The notes under the pieces: model-generated
The model's database searches: none
What the model was told of the DNA's origin: nothing
Seen by the model: only the letters and a program-made list of their open reading frames with translations
In this document: positions 36,174 to 44,777 of the stretch, piece by piece
How positions within the stretch are numbered: the first letter of the stretch is position 1
Layout: every line of letters starts with the position of its first letter
Program-made: the position numbers and the translations under genes
From: JACQAP01 sp035275265
GTDB taxonomy: Bacteria; Pseudomonadota; Gammaproteobacteria; Burkholderiales; JACQAP01
DNA length: 64,000 nucleotides
NCBI GenBank assembly: GCA_035275265.1
Contig: DATENC010000006.1
Location: 186,001 to 250,000, forward strand
Reading direction: 5' to 3'

Positions 36174-37646
36174 TTACCTGCCGCCGGATGGTTGCCAGGG
36201 ATCGCGAACCTGCGGCACCGCGTCCATCAGGAGTTCGAGCGCGCGGCGCAGGGATTTCTCACCCGCTTCCGCGCCCTTGTAATGTCCAAGGCGCACGATC
36301 ACCAGGTCGTGTGTCGGAATGATGATCGTGTACTGTCCGCCGGCGCCTGCCATGAAGTACGCGTCCTCCGGCACCGGCCATCTCCTGGTGCGATTGAGCC
36401 AGAAGAACCCGCCGTACACCGGCTTCGACCATGCCGGTGCCGGCGTACGAACGAAGTCCGTCCATCCTTCGGGCAGCAGCCGTTCGCCGTTCCAGACGCC
36501 GTCTTGCAGATACAGCAATCCCAGGCGCAACCAGTCGCGTCCCGATCCCAGATCGTAGCCCTGAAAAGCAAGGTTGCCATACGCATCGGCCTCCACAACC
36601 ATGTTGCGGATTCCGAGCCGGTCGAACAGCTGCCGCTGCGGATACGAAAGATATTCCTGCTTGCGGGCAACGGCTGCCTTCCTGATCAGATAGTTCACCA
36701 CCAGCGGATCAGAGTTGCGGTAACGCCCGACTGTATTGGCGGGCCACTGCGGCGGGCGTGTTACCGCCCAGCGAACGGAATCGATCGCGCCCGTGTAGAT
36801 GTAGAGGTGATCGGGATAGCCGCGCGCGGGATGGTAGTCAGGATCCTGCGGAGCGACGAAACGCAGCCCGCTCGACATGCGCAACAGATCGGCAATACGG
36901 ATGGTGCGCCGTGGATCGTGCGGCCGCTGCCATTCATCCACCGGTGCCGGGGCCCACAGGTCATAGACGCCCTCATGGATGAGTTGGCCCATGAGTGTCC
37001 CGGCGAGGCTTTTGCCCATCGACCAGCTCGGCAGTCTTGTTGTGTGGTCGAGGCCGCTTTGGTAGCGCTCTGCGATGATGCGTCCCTTGTATGCCACTAC
37101 GAACGCCGCGGTGAGGGATTCCGCGGGATCGAACGCCGCTTCGACAACGGCATCTATTTTCGCCGCGTTAATTGCGCGCGGAAGCGGTATATCGGGAAGC
37201 CTGTCTCCCATAGGCCACGGTTGCGTTGCCGGATCGGGCAGCGACGATCCGATTTTCGCCGGAGCGAAAAACACCGAATCAGCGCCGCGCGGCAGGGTCA
37301 CGCATCCCTGGTCGGCGAAAAGTCTCGCGGTGCGTGTGACCCCGTTAGGCAGCGTCGCATGCACGGCGCGCGCTTTCTGGTCCACGACCGTTTTCGCAAC
37401 CAAACGGCGCTCGGCACGAGGCGACACGAAGAACCCATCTTCCTCGACAGCCGTTGCGAGATCGCGGCCGGTGATGAATAACGCCGAGCACAGAATTTTT
37501 GCGTAGCCCGCGGTCATGTGTTCTACGGGATCTCCAGGCGGCACCTCCCACGCGGTTGGGTATTCATCCGGCGTGGTCCGCTGCTGGGCGTTGCACACGC
37601 CGGCCGGCAACAACATCGCGACGAGAATCAACAGCGGTCGTAGCAT
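36174..37646 (-). CDS. Exported serine hydrolase of the class C beta-lactamase/PBP4* family
   Basis: 490 residues with a signal peptide (about 1-20, VCNAQQ), an N-terminal extension of about 150 residues, then a beta-lactamase-like domain with SxxK motif S209-M-G-K212, the YxN-type motif in VGRYRNSDPL and the HxG-type motif in RLGHYKG. Members act as esterases, D-aminopeptidases or amidases on the cell exterior. The ATG at 37646 is chosen because it begins the signal peptide; the frame extends further upstream. Confidence 0.85.
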   Translation of the reverse strand: MLRPLLILVAMLLPAGVCNAQQRTTPDEYPTAWEVPPGDPVEHMTAGYAKILCSALFITGRDLATAVEEDGFFVSPRAERRLVAKTVVDQKARAVHATLPNGVTRTARLFADQGCVTLPRGADSVFFAPAKIGSSLPDPATQPWPMGDRLPDIPLPRAINAAKIDAVVEAAFDPAESLTAAFVVAYKGRIIAERYQSGLDHTTRLPSWSMGKSLAGTLMGQLIHEGVYDLWAPAPVDEWQRPHDPRRTIRIADLLRMSSGLRFVAPQDPDYHPARGYPDHLYIYTGAIDSVRWAVTRPPQWPANTVGRYRNSDPLVVNYLIRKAAVARKQEYLSYPQRQLFDRLGIRNMVVEADAYGNLAFQGYDLGSGRDWLRLGLLYLQDGVWNGERLLPEGWTDFVRTPAPAWSKPVYGGFFWLNRTRRWPVPEDAYFMAGAGGQYTIIIPTHDLVIVRLGHYKGAEAGEKSLRRALELLMDAVPQVRDPWQPSGGR

Positions 37647-37690
37647 CCTGCCACCGCAATTCGTTTTCAACGCGGCCTCGGCGTTCACGA

Positions 37691-38080
37691 CTAGAACATC
37701 GTATTGGAGTGCGCCGCCTTGCCCGGAACAACTTGCAGCACATCCCAATGCTCAACAATCTTCCCGTCTGCATCGAGCCGGAAGATGTCGATACCGGCCC
37801 AGTCGCGGTCCTTGAAAGTGGGCCACTCCTGATGGCAATGCAGCACCACGTAGCTTCCTTCCGCGATGACTCTCTTGAATGAAACCCGCTTTCCCGGATA
37901 CTCCCTGGCCATTCGCTCGAAGTAGGCGATGAAGGCATCCTTTCCGTCCGCCACTTCAGGGTTATGCTGGGTGTACTTTTCGCCCACATACTTCTCGATC
38001 GCCTCACGCGGCCGGTTCTGATTGAACATCAGGTCGTAAAAAGCGGTTACCGTTTTCTTGTTCTGATCTAGCTGGTTCAT
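37691..38080 (-). CDS. SnoaL-like/NTF2-fold protein
   Basis: 129 residues, no signal peptide: helix-rich start NKKTVTAFYDLMFNQNRPREAIEKYV, then YTQHNPEVADGKDAFIAYFER and the beta strands WAGIDIFRLDADGKIVEHWDVLQ. This is the typical SnoaL-like polyketide-cyclase pattern common in environmental bacteria. No reaction can be assigned. It is 44 bp upstream of the serine hydrolase start. Confidence 0.85.
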   Translation of the reverse strand: MNQLDQNKKTVTAFYDLMFNQNRPREAIEKYVGEKYTQHNPEVADGKDAFIAYFERMAREYPGKRVSFKRVIAEGSYVVLHCHQEWPTFKDRDWAGIDIFRLDADGKIVEHWDVLQVVPGKAAHSNTMF

Positions 38081-38139
38081 CGCGACGCCCTCTGCCGAAG
38101 TTCGACACTCATGCCAGCGCTGCTCGGTGAGTTGGTGGT

Positions 38140-38589
38140 CTATCGACCGGGTTCGGAATCATATTTCGATTTTGTCGACTGATAGACGCCTTGTTCCGGG
38201 CCATGAGAAACAATGAAGCATTGGTACCACGTTTTTCTCAACAGGAAAGTCCTGCCATTGTTGGTTACCAGAAAGGCAGCCCAAAGCCTGTTGTTGGCAG
38301 CGACATGAAGTTCACTGATCAACGAGGTACTAATTTTTCCATCCAGAATATCTTTGATCTCCGACCTGACCGTATCCTTGTCTCCCCGATTCAGTGTCTG
38401 GATCAAATGAACTTCCTTTATCGCGTCGTTTTTGAAAAGGTCTGGGAGCGAGTTGCCGCTCCATCCACTGCTCGTCCTGAGGTTGATATCGTCCTGATGG
38501 ACGATGATCTCGGACTCCAGGATTGCATTTGCCCATTGAGGGCAGAATAGAACTGAAATCAGAACGACCAAATTGAACAAGGGTCTCAT
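38140..38589 (-). CDS. Small exported protein of unknown function
   Basis: 149 residues with a signal peptide (about 1-22, ending ANA). I do not recognise the family. The mature part has a repeated Ile/Glu/Asp pattern and a Trp-Tyr-Gln-Cys near residue 121. Two counted lines are about 47-48% G+C, well below the genome average, so it may be a recent acquisition or an ORFan. Signal peptide and open frame support that it is real, but codon use is weak evidence. Confidence 0.55.
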   Translation of the reverse strand: MRPLFNLVVLISVLFCPQWANAILESEIIVHQDDINLRTSSGWSGNSLPDLFKNDAIKEVHLIQTLNRGDKDTVRSEIKDILDGKISTSLISELHVAANNRLWAAFLVTNNGRTFLLRKTWYQCFIVSHGPEQGVYQSTKSKYDSEPGR

Positions 38590-38620
38590 CTTTTTCCGGC
38601 CTCAATGCGCGGCGTCGGGG

Positions 38621-39052
38621 TCAGGCGTCGGCTTCGACAAATCTGATATCGGCAATCCAGTTGCGCTTCCTTCTTGCCAGGCGAGCGTCGTTCCCTTCGC
38701 CATCGAAGCTTGCCGGCGCACGACGTAGTAGCGATTGATTGACACCTTCGAATGCGTTGACGCTGACCACTGCGTAGAGATGGCCGTCGATCCGGCTGGT
38801 GACGACCGGCACTATGCCGCACCGGGCGCAGGTATGGAACTCCGCGGTTCGGGTACCGAATGTGTACTTGGAGACGAGGGCGGGATCTTTGACCACTACC
38901 TCAAGAGCGCCGTTTGGAGAGGAGGTCCACACGCCACCGTGCTTGATACAAAACGAGCAGGTGCAGGCGCGAGCTGGAATTTCGACGGGATCAGGCTTCC
39001 ATGTGAGGGAAAAGGAGATGTTGCCACAGTGGCACTTACCCTGGATCAACAT
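38621..39052 (-). CDS. GFA-family zinc protein (CENP-V/GFA)
   Basis: 143 residues with the GFA zinc-site layout: CHCGNISFSL near the start, CTCSFCIKHGG, and CARCGIVPVV. Other GFA proteins were first described as S-hydroxymethyl-glutathione synthases, but most are of unknown function and simply bind zinc through these Cys pairs. It is next to the low-GC exported protein and transcribed in the same direction. Confidence 0.9.
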   Translation of the reverse strand: MLIQGKCHCGNISFSLTWKPDPVEIPARACTCSFCIKHGGVWTSSPNGALEVVVKDPALVSKYTFGTRTAEFHTCARCGIVPVVTSRIDGHLYAVVSVNAFEGVNQSLLRRAPASFDGEGNDARLARRKRNWIADIRFVEADA

Positions 39053-39224
39053 GCGTGCGATCTGCGCGAATACCGCATCTAACGCCGGCGGTCAGGGGTG
39101 CGAGCAAGCGGCAACGCCCCTTGCCCGTCTCCCCTCAGGCCCCATGTCCGAGTCTTCGTGATGGCTCGCGTCATGGCCCTCCCGCTGTCGGTAGCCTGCA
39201 TCACGCTCATTGAGAGCCCGTTGT

Positions 39225-39761
39225 TCAAAAGCTTGACCCCGACTGCTTCAGAAACTCGATTTCTTCCGCGCTGGAAACGCGACCGAGGACTTGATTTCTA
39301 TGAGGATAGCGCCCGAAGCGGTCAATGATCGCTTTGTGTTTGAGTTCGAACTCATAGTTGTACGGCGTAGCATGCTCTCGATAGAGAGTCTCTGCCTGCA
39401 CATGAGTCTGTCTCGACTCACTGTGCATATATGGCAGAAAAAGAAACCCACGCTCCGCTGGCGAAAGCGAATTATGAACGCCAGCGCTAACGGCCTCTTG
39501 AGCCAGAACCAGAGCCATTGGATCCTGCGTGAACGCTGCCGCCGTATTCCGGTGGATGTTTCGCGAGAACTGGTCGAGCACTATGATTTCTGCGAGTCGG
39601 CCCTTTGGCTCCTTGCGCCAAGAGTACAGTTCTCCTTGCGCAGCCTGACCCAGAAGATGATGAAAGCGATCTTTGATGTATTTGTCGAATTCTAGATCAG
39701 CCGTCCACCACTTCTTTGGTTCAGTTTCTTCAAGCCAGAAAGCAAGAATCTCGTTGTACAT
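39225..39761 (-). CDS. DUF924 family protein
   Basis: 178 residues, all-helical TPR-like DUF924 protein: FWLEETEPKKWWTADLEFD, IIVLDQFSRNIHRNTAAAFTQDP and FLFLPYMHSESR are family hallmarks. Function unknown; cytosolic. I start at ATG 39761, the conserved MYNEILAFWL position; the frame extends 11 codons further upstream over the stop of the VOC gene. The gap 39053-39224 towards the GFA gene has no recognisable feature. Confidence 0.88.
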   Translation of the reverse strand: MYNEILAFWLEETEPKKWWTADLEFDKYIKDRFHHLLGQAAQGELYSWRKEPKGRLAEIIVLDQFSRNIHRNTAAAFTQDPMALVLAQEAVSAGVHNSLSPAERGFLFLPYMHSESRQTHVQAETLYREHATPYNYEFELKHKAIIDRFGRYPHRNQVLGRVSSAEEIEFLKQSGSSF

Positions 39762-39790
39762 TCCGATTCCTGCTCCCTCTGACCTTAGGG

Positions 39791-40276
39791 TCAACCACGG
39801 CGCGCCGCCTCGATTGCAGCGATGTCGATCTTTTTCATCTCCATCATCGCATCGAACGCGCGCTTGGCGGCAGCAGGGTCAGGATCGGCTATCGCTTTCG
39901 TCAGAGCCACCGGCGTGATCTGCCAGGACAGGCCCCATTTGTCCTTGCACCAGCCGCACGCACTCTCTTCGCCGCCGTTGCCGACGATGGCATTCCAGTA
40001 ACGATCAGTTTCGGCCTGATCGGCGGTTGCGACCTGAAACGAAAATGCTTCGTTGTGCTTGAACGCGGGTCCGCCATTGAGCCCGAGGCAGGGAATGCCC
40101 ATCACGGTAAACTCGACGGTCAACACATCCCCTTTTTTCCCGGACGGAAAATCTCCCGGTGCGGTGTACACCGCGCCAACGGACGAATCGGGAAAGGTCC
40201 TGGCATAAAATCGCGCCGCGTCCTCGGCGTCGCCATCGTACCAAAGACAAATGGTGTTCTTTGCTTGCTTTTTCAT
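39791..40276 (-). CDS. VOC-superfamily PhnB-like protein
   Basis: 161 residues of the glyoxalase-like fold in the PhnB / 3-demethylubiquinone-methyltransferase-like group: ICLWYDGDAEDAARFYARTFPDSSVGAVY opening (read as two pieces), LGLNGGPAFKHNEAFSFQV and WCKDKWGLSWQITPVAL. The name 3-demethylubiquinone methyltransferase is a legacy annotation and is not supported for these proteins. It is 30 bp upstream of the DUF924 start. Confidence 0.88.
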   Translation of the reverse strand: MKKQAKNTICLWYDGDAEDAARFYARTFPDSSVGAVYTAPGDFPSGKKGDVLTVEFTVMGIPCLGLNGGPAFKHNEAFSFQVATADQAETDRYWNAIVGNGGEESACGWCKDKWGLSWQITPVALTKAIADPDPAAAKRAFDAMMEMKKIDIAAIEAARRG

Positions 40277-40422
40277 GTCACTTCTCCATTGTAGTGAGCG
40301 ACCCGAAGGCGGCCTCTATGTGCGGCAAAATCGTCTCATTCCGCCGCTGCCTCACTGCGCTTCGGCCTGGCGGGATAACGCTGTCAATGACCGGGCGCCG
40401 GCGCGCGCAGCGCCACCGGTAC

Positions 40423-40441
40423 CCAAGAGCGACGCTCTTGG
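40423..40441. repeat. Perfect 9+1+9 palindrome in a 275-bp gap
   Basis: CCAAGAGCG, one A, then CGCTCTTGG. The gap 40277-40551 otherwise shows no gene I can support. No U tract follows on either strand, so a protein site or a stable RNA hairpin is as likely as a terminator. Confidence 0.4.
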
Positions 40442-40551
40442 CCGCTCCGGTCGATTGCGGGGTTGGGCAGCATGTCACCCAAGCTCTTCCCTCTGATGAA
40501 GTATCGTGTACCGCTGACGATCTTTGAACATTTCCGTACGGCTTGCTTGCT

Positions 40552-41343
40552 TCATCTTTTCATGAGCTGGTCGTGAATGAGCTGGTACGAATCTGCGGGT
40601 ATGGCCATGGCACCCTGGAATGGCCGGTCGAGGCTGACGATCACGAAGAGGACCATGGCGACGAAGCCCGCCAGGCCCGCTACGAGCACGGCCTGGAAGC
40701 GCGGCTCCTCGATGGGAAAGAAGAGCGAGAAGAGCAGGCAGCCCATCGCTCCGGGTAGGAGGACGAACCACATCACGCCCGGGAGGCCGCTGTTCACCGC
40801 ATCCAGCCGTTGCCGGCGCGCTTCGTGCATGCGGTTAAAGGCGTTCAGCGTCTCGGCATGGAGGAGTTTCTGCGACTCCGAGGTGGGCTCGAACACCAGG
40901 AGCTGCGCCAGGAAGCGGTCCATCCACTCCACCCCGGCACGCGGAACCCGGCCCTGCCTCTGCTCGGGCCAGGCCTCCTGGATGATCTGGTTCGTGTAGC
41001 CACGCAGCACCTCCCGCATCGAGTCGCGCTCGCGCTGCGGGTAACCGCCCAGGTCCCGCCACAGGCTCGCGATCGCGGTCGCCTCGCTGGAAACGATGTC
41101 CGAGACCTGCGAGTGCCTCGACCATACGCTGACCGCGGTCAGGGCGGCGACCAGCCCGTAGAGCACCATGACCGACTGCATGACCGCGGCAGCGTAGAAA
41201 AGCGAGGCATTGGTGTTGAGGTGCAGCCGCGGCAGGACCCATCGCCGCAAGGCCCACAGGCTCAAGAGCGAGAAGCCCATCAGCCATACGTTCAGGACGA
41301 TGGCCAGAGCCCACAGCGGAAGCGAAAACAGGAAATCGATCAT
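40552..41343 (-). CDS. DUF4239 bestrophin-like membrane protein
   Basis: 263 residues with two N-terminal hydrophobic segments (about 5-30 and 45-70), a hydrophilic middle domain (SEATAIASLWRDLGGYPQRERDSMREVLRGY in pieces), and two C-terminal segments (about 180-235). This arrangement matches DUF4239, a bestrophin-related family found widely in bacteria; ion-channel activity is not established here. No linked gene suggests a role. Confidence 0.82.
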   Translation of the reverse strand: MIDFLFSLPLWALAIVLNVWLMGFSLLSLWALRRWVLPRLHLNTNASLFYAAAVMQSVMVLYGLVAALTAVSVWSRHSQVSDIVSSEATAIASLWRDLGGYPQRERDSMREVLRGYTNQIIQEAWPEQRQGRVPRAGVEWMDRFLAQLLVFEPTSESQKLLHAETLNAFNRMHEARRQRLDAVNSGLPGVMWFVLLPGAMGCLLFSLFFPIEEPRFQAVLVAGLAGFVAMVLFVIVSLDRPFQGAMAIPADSYQLIHDQLMKR

Positions 41344-41467
41344 TTGAATTCGAATCTCCCGGTTCGCCGACGATGGTCGGCGCCAACAGGATCCCCGAGG
41401 GCCATCCTAAGGTTCATTCTCGGACGCACGCTCGCCCGCGCGCCCAACTAGAAGTAGCCATCCCATC

Positions 41468-41485
41468 GACGGAATATTTTCCGTC
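41468..41485. promoter_or_regulatory. 7+4+7 inverted repeat, candidate operator
   Basis: GACGGAA-TATT-TTCCGTC, AT-rich centre with symmetric arms, 233 bp before the MBL-fold start. It could also be a weak hairpin. Confidence 0.35.
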
Positions 41486-41512
41486 AATTTGACGAATAAA
41501 CTGGTGGAGCGC

Positions 41513-41545
41513 ATGCCAATCGGTTGATATTTGAACGGTTGGCAT
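41513..41545. promoter_or_regulatory. 10-bp imperfect inverted repeat with 13-nt loop
   Basis: Arms ATGCCAATCG and CGGTTGGCAT (one G-T pair). It lies 28 bp after the previous inverted repeat, which may mean two sites of one control region. Confidence 0.35.
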
Positions 41546-41717
41546 CTTGGGACGCCTCCATAGGCTATCAACACGCCCGACAAACCGGCTCGACGGAAAG
41601 CCTACGCTCGGACCGAATCCAGAACAAGCTTCGCCTGAAGCAAGCGCGGTCAATCCGGGAATACAATAAGGAATCGCGGCAACCATGGCGGTTCGCCGCA
41701 TAGAGGGGGAGGCGCTC

Positions 41718-42821
41718 ATGGGTTCTTCTTTGACACGCCGCGAGTTTCTGGCGCGCGCAGGCATCGCAGTGGCAGCCATCCAGACTTTCGAACACCTCGA
41801 TCCCTGCTGTGCCTTTGCCGCCGATGCCAGGACCTCGGACAAGGAACTCTTCGAACTCAAACCAGTGGCCGACGGCATCTACGCCGCGATCGCCGCGCCC
41901 CGCTATAAGGTCAACTCCAACGCCGCGGTGATCGTCACCAACGACGGCGTGATCGTGGTTGACTCGCACTCCAAACCTTCCGCCGCGCATGCGCTGTACC
42001 GGGAGATCCAGTCGATCACCAGACAACCGATCAAAAAGATCATCAACACTCATTTCCACTGGGATCACTGGCAGGGCAACCAGGTCTACGCTGAAGCCAA
42101 CCCCAACCTGGAAATTATTTCCTCGCAGCGCACGCTGGAGAACATGACCAATCCCGATGCGGGAGGCGGCGGCCTGCCGTACATCGAGAAGCAGTTGGCG
42201 AGCGTCCCGAAGGAAATCGAGAAACTGAAGGACGACATCAAACGGGTCGGTGACGCCGCGCAGAAAGCCCGTCTCGAGGCGAACCTGCAGCAGACCGAGG
42301 CATATCTGGAGGAACTGAAGCATACCAAGCCGCCCCTTCCGAACCGGACGGTCGCCAATACGGTCACGCTCAATGAAGGCGGCAGGGAAATCCAACTTCT
42401 GTTGCTGGGCCGCGGCCACACCGATGGCGATGTCTTTATCCATCTCCCGAAGGAAAAAGTGGTCGTGACCGGGGACGCGGTAATCGACTGGATGCCGTAC
42501 ATGAACGACGGCTTTCCGGAGGAGTGGGTGAAGACGCTCGATGCGCTGGCCAAATTCGACTTTGCGAAAATCATCCCTGGCCACGGCGAAGTCGCGTCCA
42601 AAGCTCATCTGGCGTTCTTCCGGGGCTATCTTGCCGATCTCATCGCCACAGTGAAATCCGCGCACGCCGACGGAGCGAGCCTGGATGAAATGAAAAAGGC
42701 AATCCCGGATCAGCTTGCGGCGAAATACGAGCGGGGCATGTCGAAGTATCCGCTCGGCCAGTATCGCGATCGCATCGGACTGAATATCGAAATGGCGTAC
42801 CGGAAAGTCATCAAGACCTGA
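41718..42821 (+). CDS. Tat-exported metallo-beta-lactamase-fold hydrolase
   Basis: 367 residues with a twin-arginine signal (LTRREFLARAGIAVAA, residues 5-20). The dinuclear zinc site is complete: H112, H114, D116, H117 in THFHWDH, then H234 in GRGHTDGD, D253 and H289 in PGHGE. A charged helical insertion at about 153-201 separates the first ligands from the rest. The periplasmic location suggests a secreted or cofactor-bearing substrate; the actual reaction is unknown. Confidence 0.88.
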   Translation: MGSSLTRREFLARAGIAVAAIQTFEHLDPCCAFAADARTSDKELFELKPVADGIYAAIAAPRYKVNSNAAVIVTNDGVIVVDSHSKPSAAHALYREIQSITRQPIKKIINTHFHWDHWQGNQVYAEANPNLEIISSQRTLENMTNPDAGGGGLPYIEKQLASVPKEIEKLKDDIKRVGDAAQKARLEANLQQTEAYLEELKHTKPPLPNRTVANTVTLNEGGREIQLLLLGRGHTDGDVFIHLPKEKVVVTGDAVIDWMPYMNDGFPEEWVKTLDALAKFDFAKIIPGHGEVASKAHLAFFRGYLADLIATVKSAHADGASLDEMKKAIPDQLAAKYERGMSKYPLGQYRDRIGLNIEMAYRKVIKT

Positions 42822-42854
42822 CGATCCGATTCATCGGCGCAAGTCGATCGCTCT

Positions 42855-44633
42855 TCAGGCGCCGGGCTGGAGTGCAGGGCTGGCTACAACGGCGCCGAGC
42901 GCGAACTGGATGCTGTACAGCCGTGTGTAGATGCCGCCCTTGGCGAGCAACTCGGAATGGGTTCCGGTTTCCGCGACCTCTCCCTTGTCCAGCACCACGA
43001 TGCGGTCGGCCTTCTCGATGGTGGAGAGCCGGTGGGCGATGACAATGGTGGTACGGCCCTGCATCAGTCGTTCGAGCGCAGCCTGTACGTGCTTCTCCGA
43101 TTCCGAGTCCAGAGCCGAGGTCGCTTCGTCGAGGATCAGGATTGGCGCATCTTTGAGGATGGTGCGTGCAATTGCCAGCCGCTGGCGCTGGCCGCCTGAG
43201 AGCCGCACACCGTTTTCCCCGATCAGGGTATCGAGGCCCTGTGGCATGGCGTGGATAAAATCCAGCGCGTGAGCGGCTTGTGCGGCTCGTTCGATTGCTT
43301 CGCGACTTGCGCCTGCAGCGTGGCCATAGGCAATGTTGGCGGCAACCGTATCGTTGAACAGCGCCACCTCCTGGCTGACCAGCGCAATGTTCCGTCGCAG
43401 GCTGGCAAGAGAAAGGGATTCGAGATTGTGGCCGTCAATGGTGATCTGGCCCGAGGCCGCGTGAAAAAAACGCGGCACCATGTTCGCGAGCGAGGTCTTA
43501 CCGCTGCCGGATGATCCGACCAGCGCAACGGTTTCGCCGGGACGAATTGCCAGCGTGACGCCCAGCAATGCGGGCTGTTCGCCATGCGGATAGCGGAATG
43601 TGACTCTTTCGAACCGGATGTCGCCGCTAGCGCGGCCGAGGTCCACCTTTCCCTCATCTTTTTCCGGCGCCTCGTCGATCAGCGTAAACACGCTTTCCGA
43701 GGCGGCCAGCCCGCGCTGCAGGTGTTCGGCAACGCCGGTGAGTCGCTTGAGCGGCGTGGTAAGCATCAACATCGCGGCCAGGAAGGAAACAAAGCCGCCG
43801 ACGGTCGTGTGATTTGCCTGCGCCTGTGCGGTGGCGTAGTAGACCACCACCGCCACCGCAAGCGCGGCGAGCAACTGCACGATCGGCACGTTGGCCGCCG
43901 CGGCCGCTGTCTGCTTCATGCTGAAGCCACGCAGCCGGTTGCTGGTCTCGGCAAAGCGGTTTGCCTCGTACTCATGCCCGCCGAAGATCTTCACAACCTT
44001 GTTGCACTCGACCGTTTCCTGCAACACCTGAGTGATGTCGCCCATTGACTGTTGCGTGGCGCGGCTCATGTTGCGCAGGCGAACATTGAAATAGCGCACC
44101 ACCAGCGCGATCGGCGGCACCATGATCAACGAGATCATCGTGAGCTTCCAGTCCAAGTAGAGCAGGTAGGCCAGCAACCCGATGATGGTGAGTGAATCCT
44201 TGACCAGCACGGTGACGACGTTGGTTGCAGCGCTGGTGACTTGCGTCACGTCATAGGTAAAACGAGAAATCAGGTTGCCGGTGGTGTTGTCGTGGAAATA
44301 GCCGAGCGGCAGCGCCAGCATGCGGCGAAACATGATGTCGCGCAGGTCCATCACCACTTTGTTGCCGACCCAGGAGCTCGCGTAAGTTCCGATATAGGCA
44401 CCAAGTCCCCGGAACACGAAGATCACCACCAACGCCACCGGCACCCATTTCATGAGAAATGGGTCCTTGTCGACGAAAGTTCCGTCGAGAAAAGGTTTGA
44501 CCGCGACCGGCAGCGCAACCTCGGTGGCCGCCGAGATCAGCATGCCGAGAATCGACAGCGCGAACACGCCCCCGTACGGTTTGACGTACCGAAGCAGACG
44601 CAGATAAAGCTGGATGCTGGTCATTTGCTGCAT
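42855..44633 (-). CDS. msbA: Lipid A export ABC transporter MsbA
   Basis: About 592 residues: a six-helix membrane domain and one nucleotide-binding domain with Walker A GSSGSGKTSLANM, signature LSGGQRQRLAIARTI, Walker B ILILDEATSALD and H-loop IVIAHRLST. The half-transporter forms a homodimer that flips lipid A-core. The start is uncertain: ATG 44633 or ATG 44624, or an upstream GTG at 44654 that lies in the repeat element. No lpxK or waaA is adjacent. Confidence 0.93.
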   Translation of the reverse strand: MQQMTSIQLYLRLLRYVKPYGGVFALSILGMLISAATEVALPVAVKPFLDGTFVDKDPFLMKWVPVALVVIFVFRGLGAYIGTYASSWVGNKVVMDLRDIMFRRMLALPLGYFHDNTTGNLISRFTYDVTQVTSAATNVVTVLVKDSLTIIGLLAYLLYLDWKLTMISLIMVPPIALVVRYFNVRLRNMSRATQQSMGDITQVLQETVECNKVVKIFGGHEYEANRFAETSNRLRGFSMKQTAAAAANVPIVQLLAALAVAVVVYYATAQAQANHTTVGGFVSFLAAMLMLTTPLKRLTGVAEHLQRGLAASESVFTLIDEAPEKDEGKVDLGRASGDIRFERVTFRYPHGEQPALLGVTLAIRPGETVALVGSSGSGKTSLANMVPRFFHAASGQITIDGHNLESLSLASLRRNIALVSQEVALFNDTVAANIAYGHAAGASREAIERAAQAAHALDFIHAMPQGLDTLIGENGVRLSGGQRQRLAIARTILKDAPILILDEATSALDSESEKHVQAALERLMQGRTTIVIAHRLSTIEKADRIVVLDKGEVAETGTHSELLAKGGIYTRLYSIQFALGAVVASPALQPGA

Positions 44634-44651
44634 GGCGGCAAGATAGCACAC

Positions 44652-44771
44652 CACCCCTCATCCCGGCCCTCTCCGCCGAAGACGGAGAGGGAGATTCGGG
44701 CACGTGAACTTTGTAAGACACTTCAACGCACAAAGGCGGCCTCTCCACTCAAGCGGAGAGGGCGAGGGGTG
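44652..44771. repeat. Nested inverted-repeat element between patD and msbA
   Basis: Outer arms CACCCCTC (44652-44659) and GAGGGGTG (44764-44771) enclose two hairpins: CCCTCTCCG/CGGAGAGGG (44667-44691) and CCTCTCC/GGAGAGG (44740-44761). It resembles the CCCTCTCC-type intergenic repeats seen in many proteobacteria. It could also terminate the patD transcript, because it directly follows the patD stop. Confidence 0.6.
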
Positions 44772-44777
44772 AGGTGA

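Larger units (their letters stand above)
41344..41717. other. 374-bp non-coding gap between DUF4239 and the MBL-fold gene
   Basis: No gene is supported. It holds two inverted repeats: GACGGAA/TTCCGTC at 41468-41485, and ATGCCAATCG/CGGTTGGCAT at 41513-41545. An alternative in-frame ATG for the following gene lies at 41685. Confidence 0.6.

Noticed and set aside
36108..37481. 457-codon plus-strand frame
   Set aside because: Antisense to the serine hydrolase, which has complete SxxK and HxG motifs.
35656..37646. GNAT plus serine hydrolase as an antibiotic-resistance pair
   Set aside because: Both belong to broad families; the hydrolase has a large N-terminal extension and no beta-lactamase-specific context, so a resistance claim is not supported.
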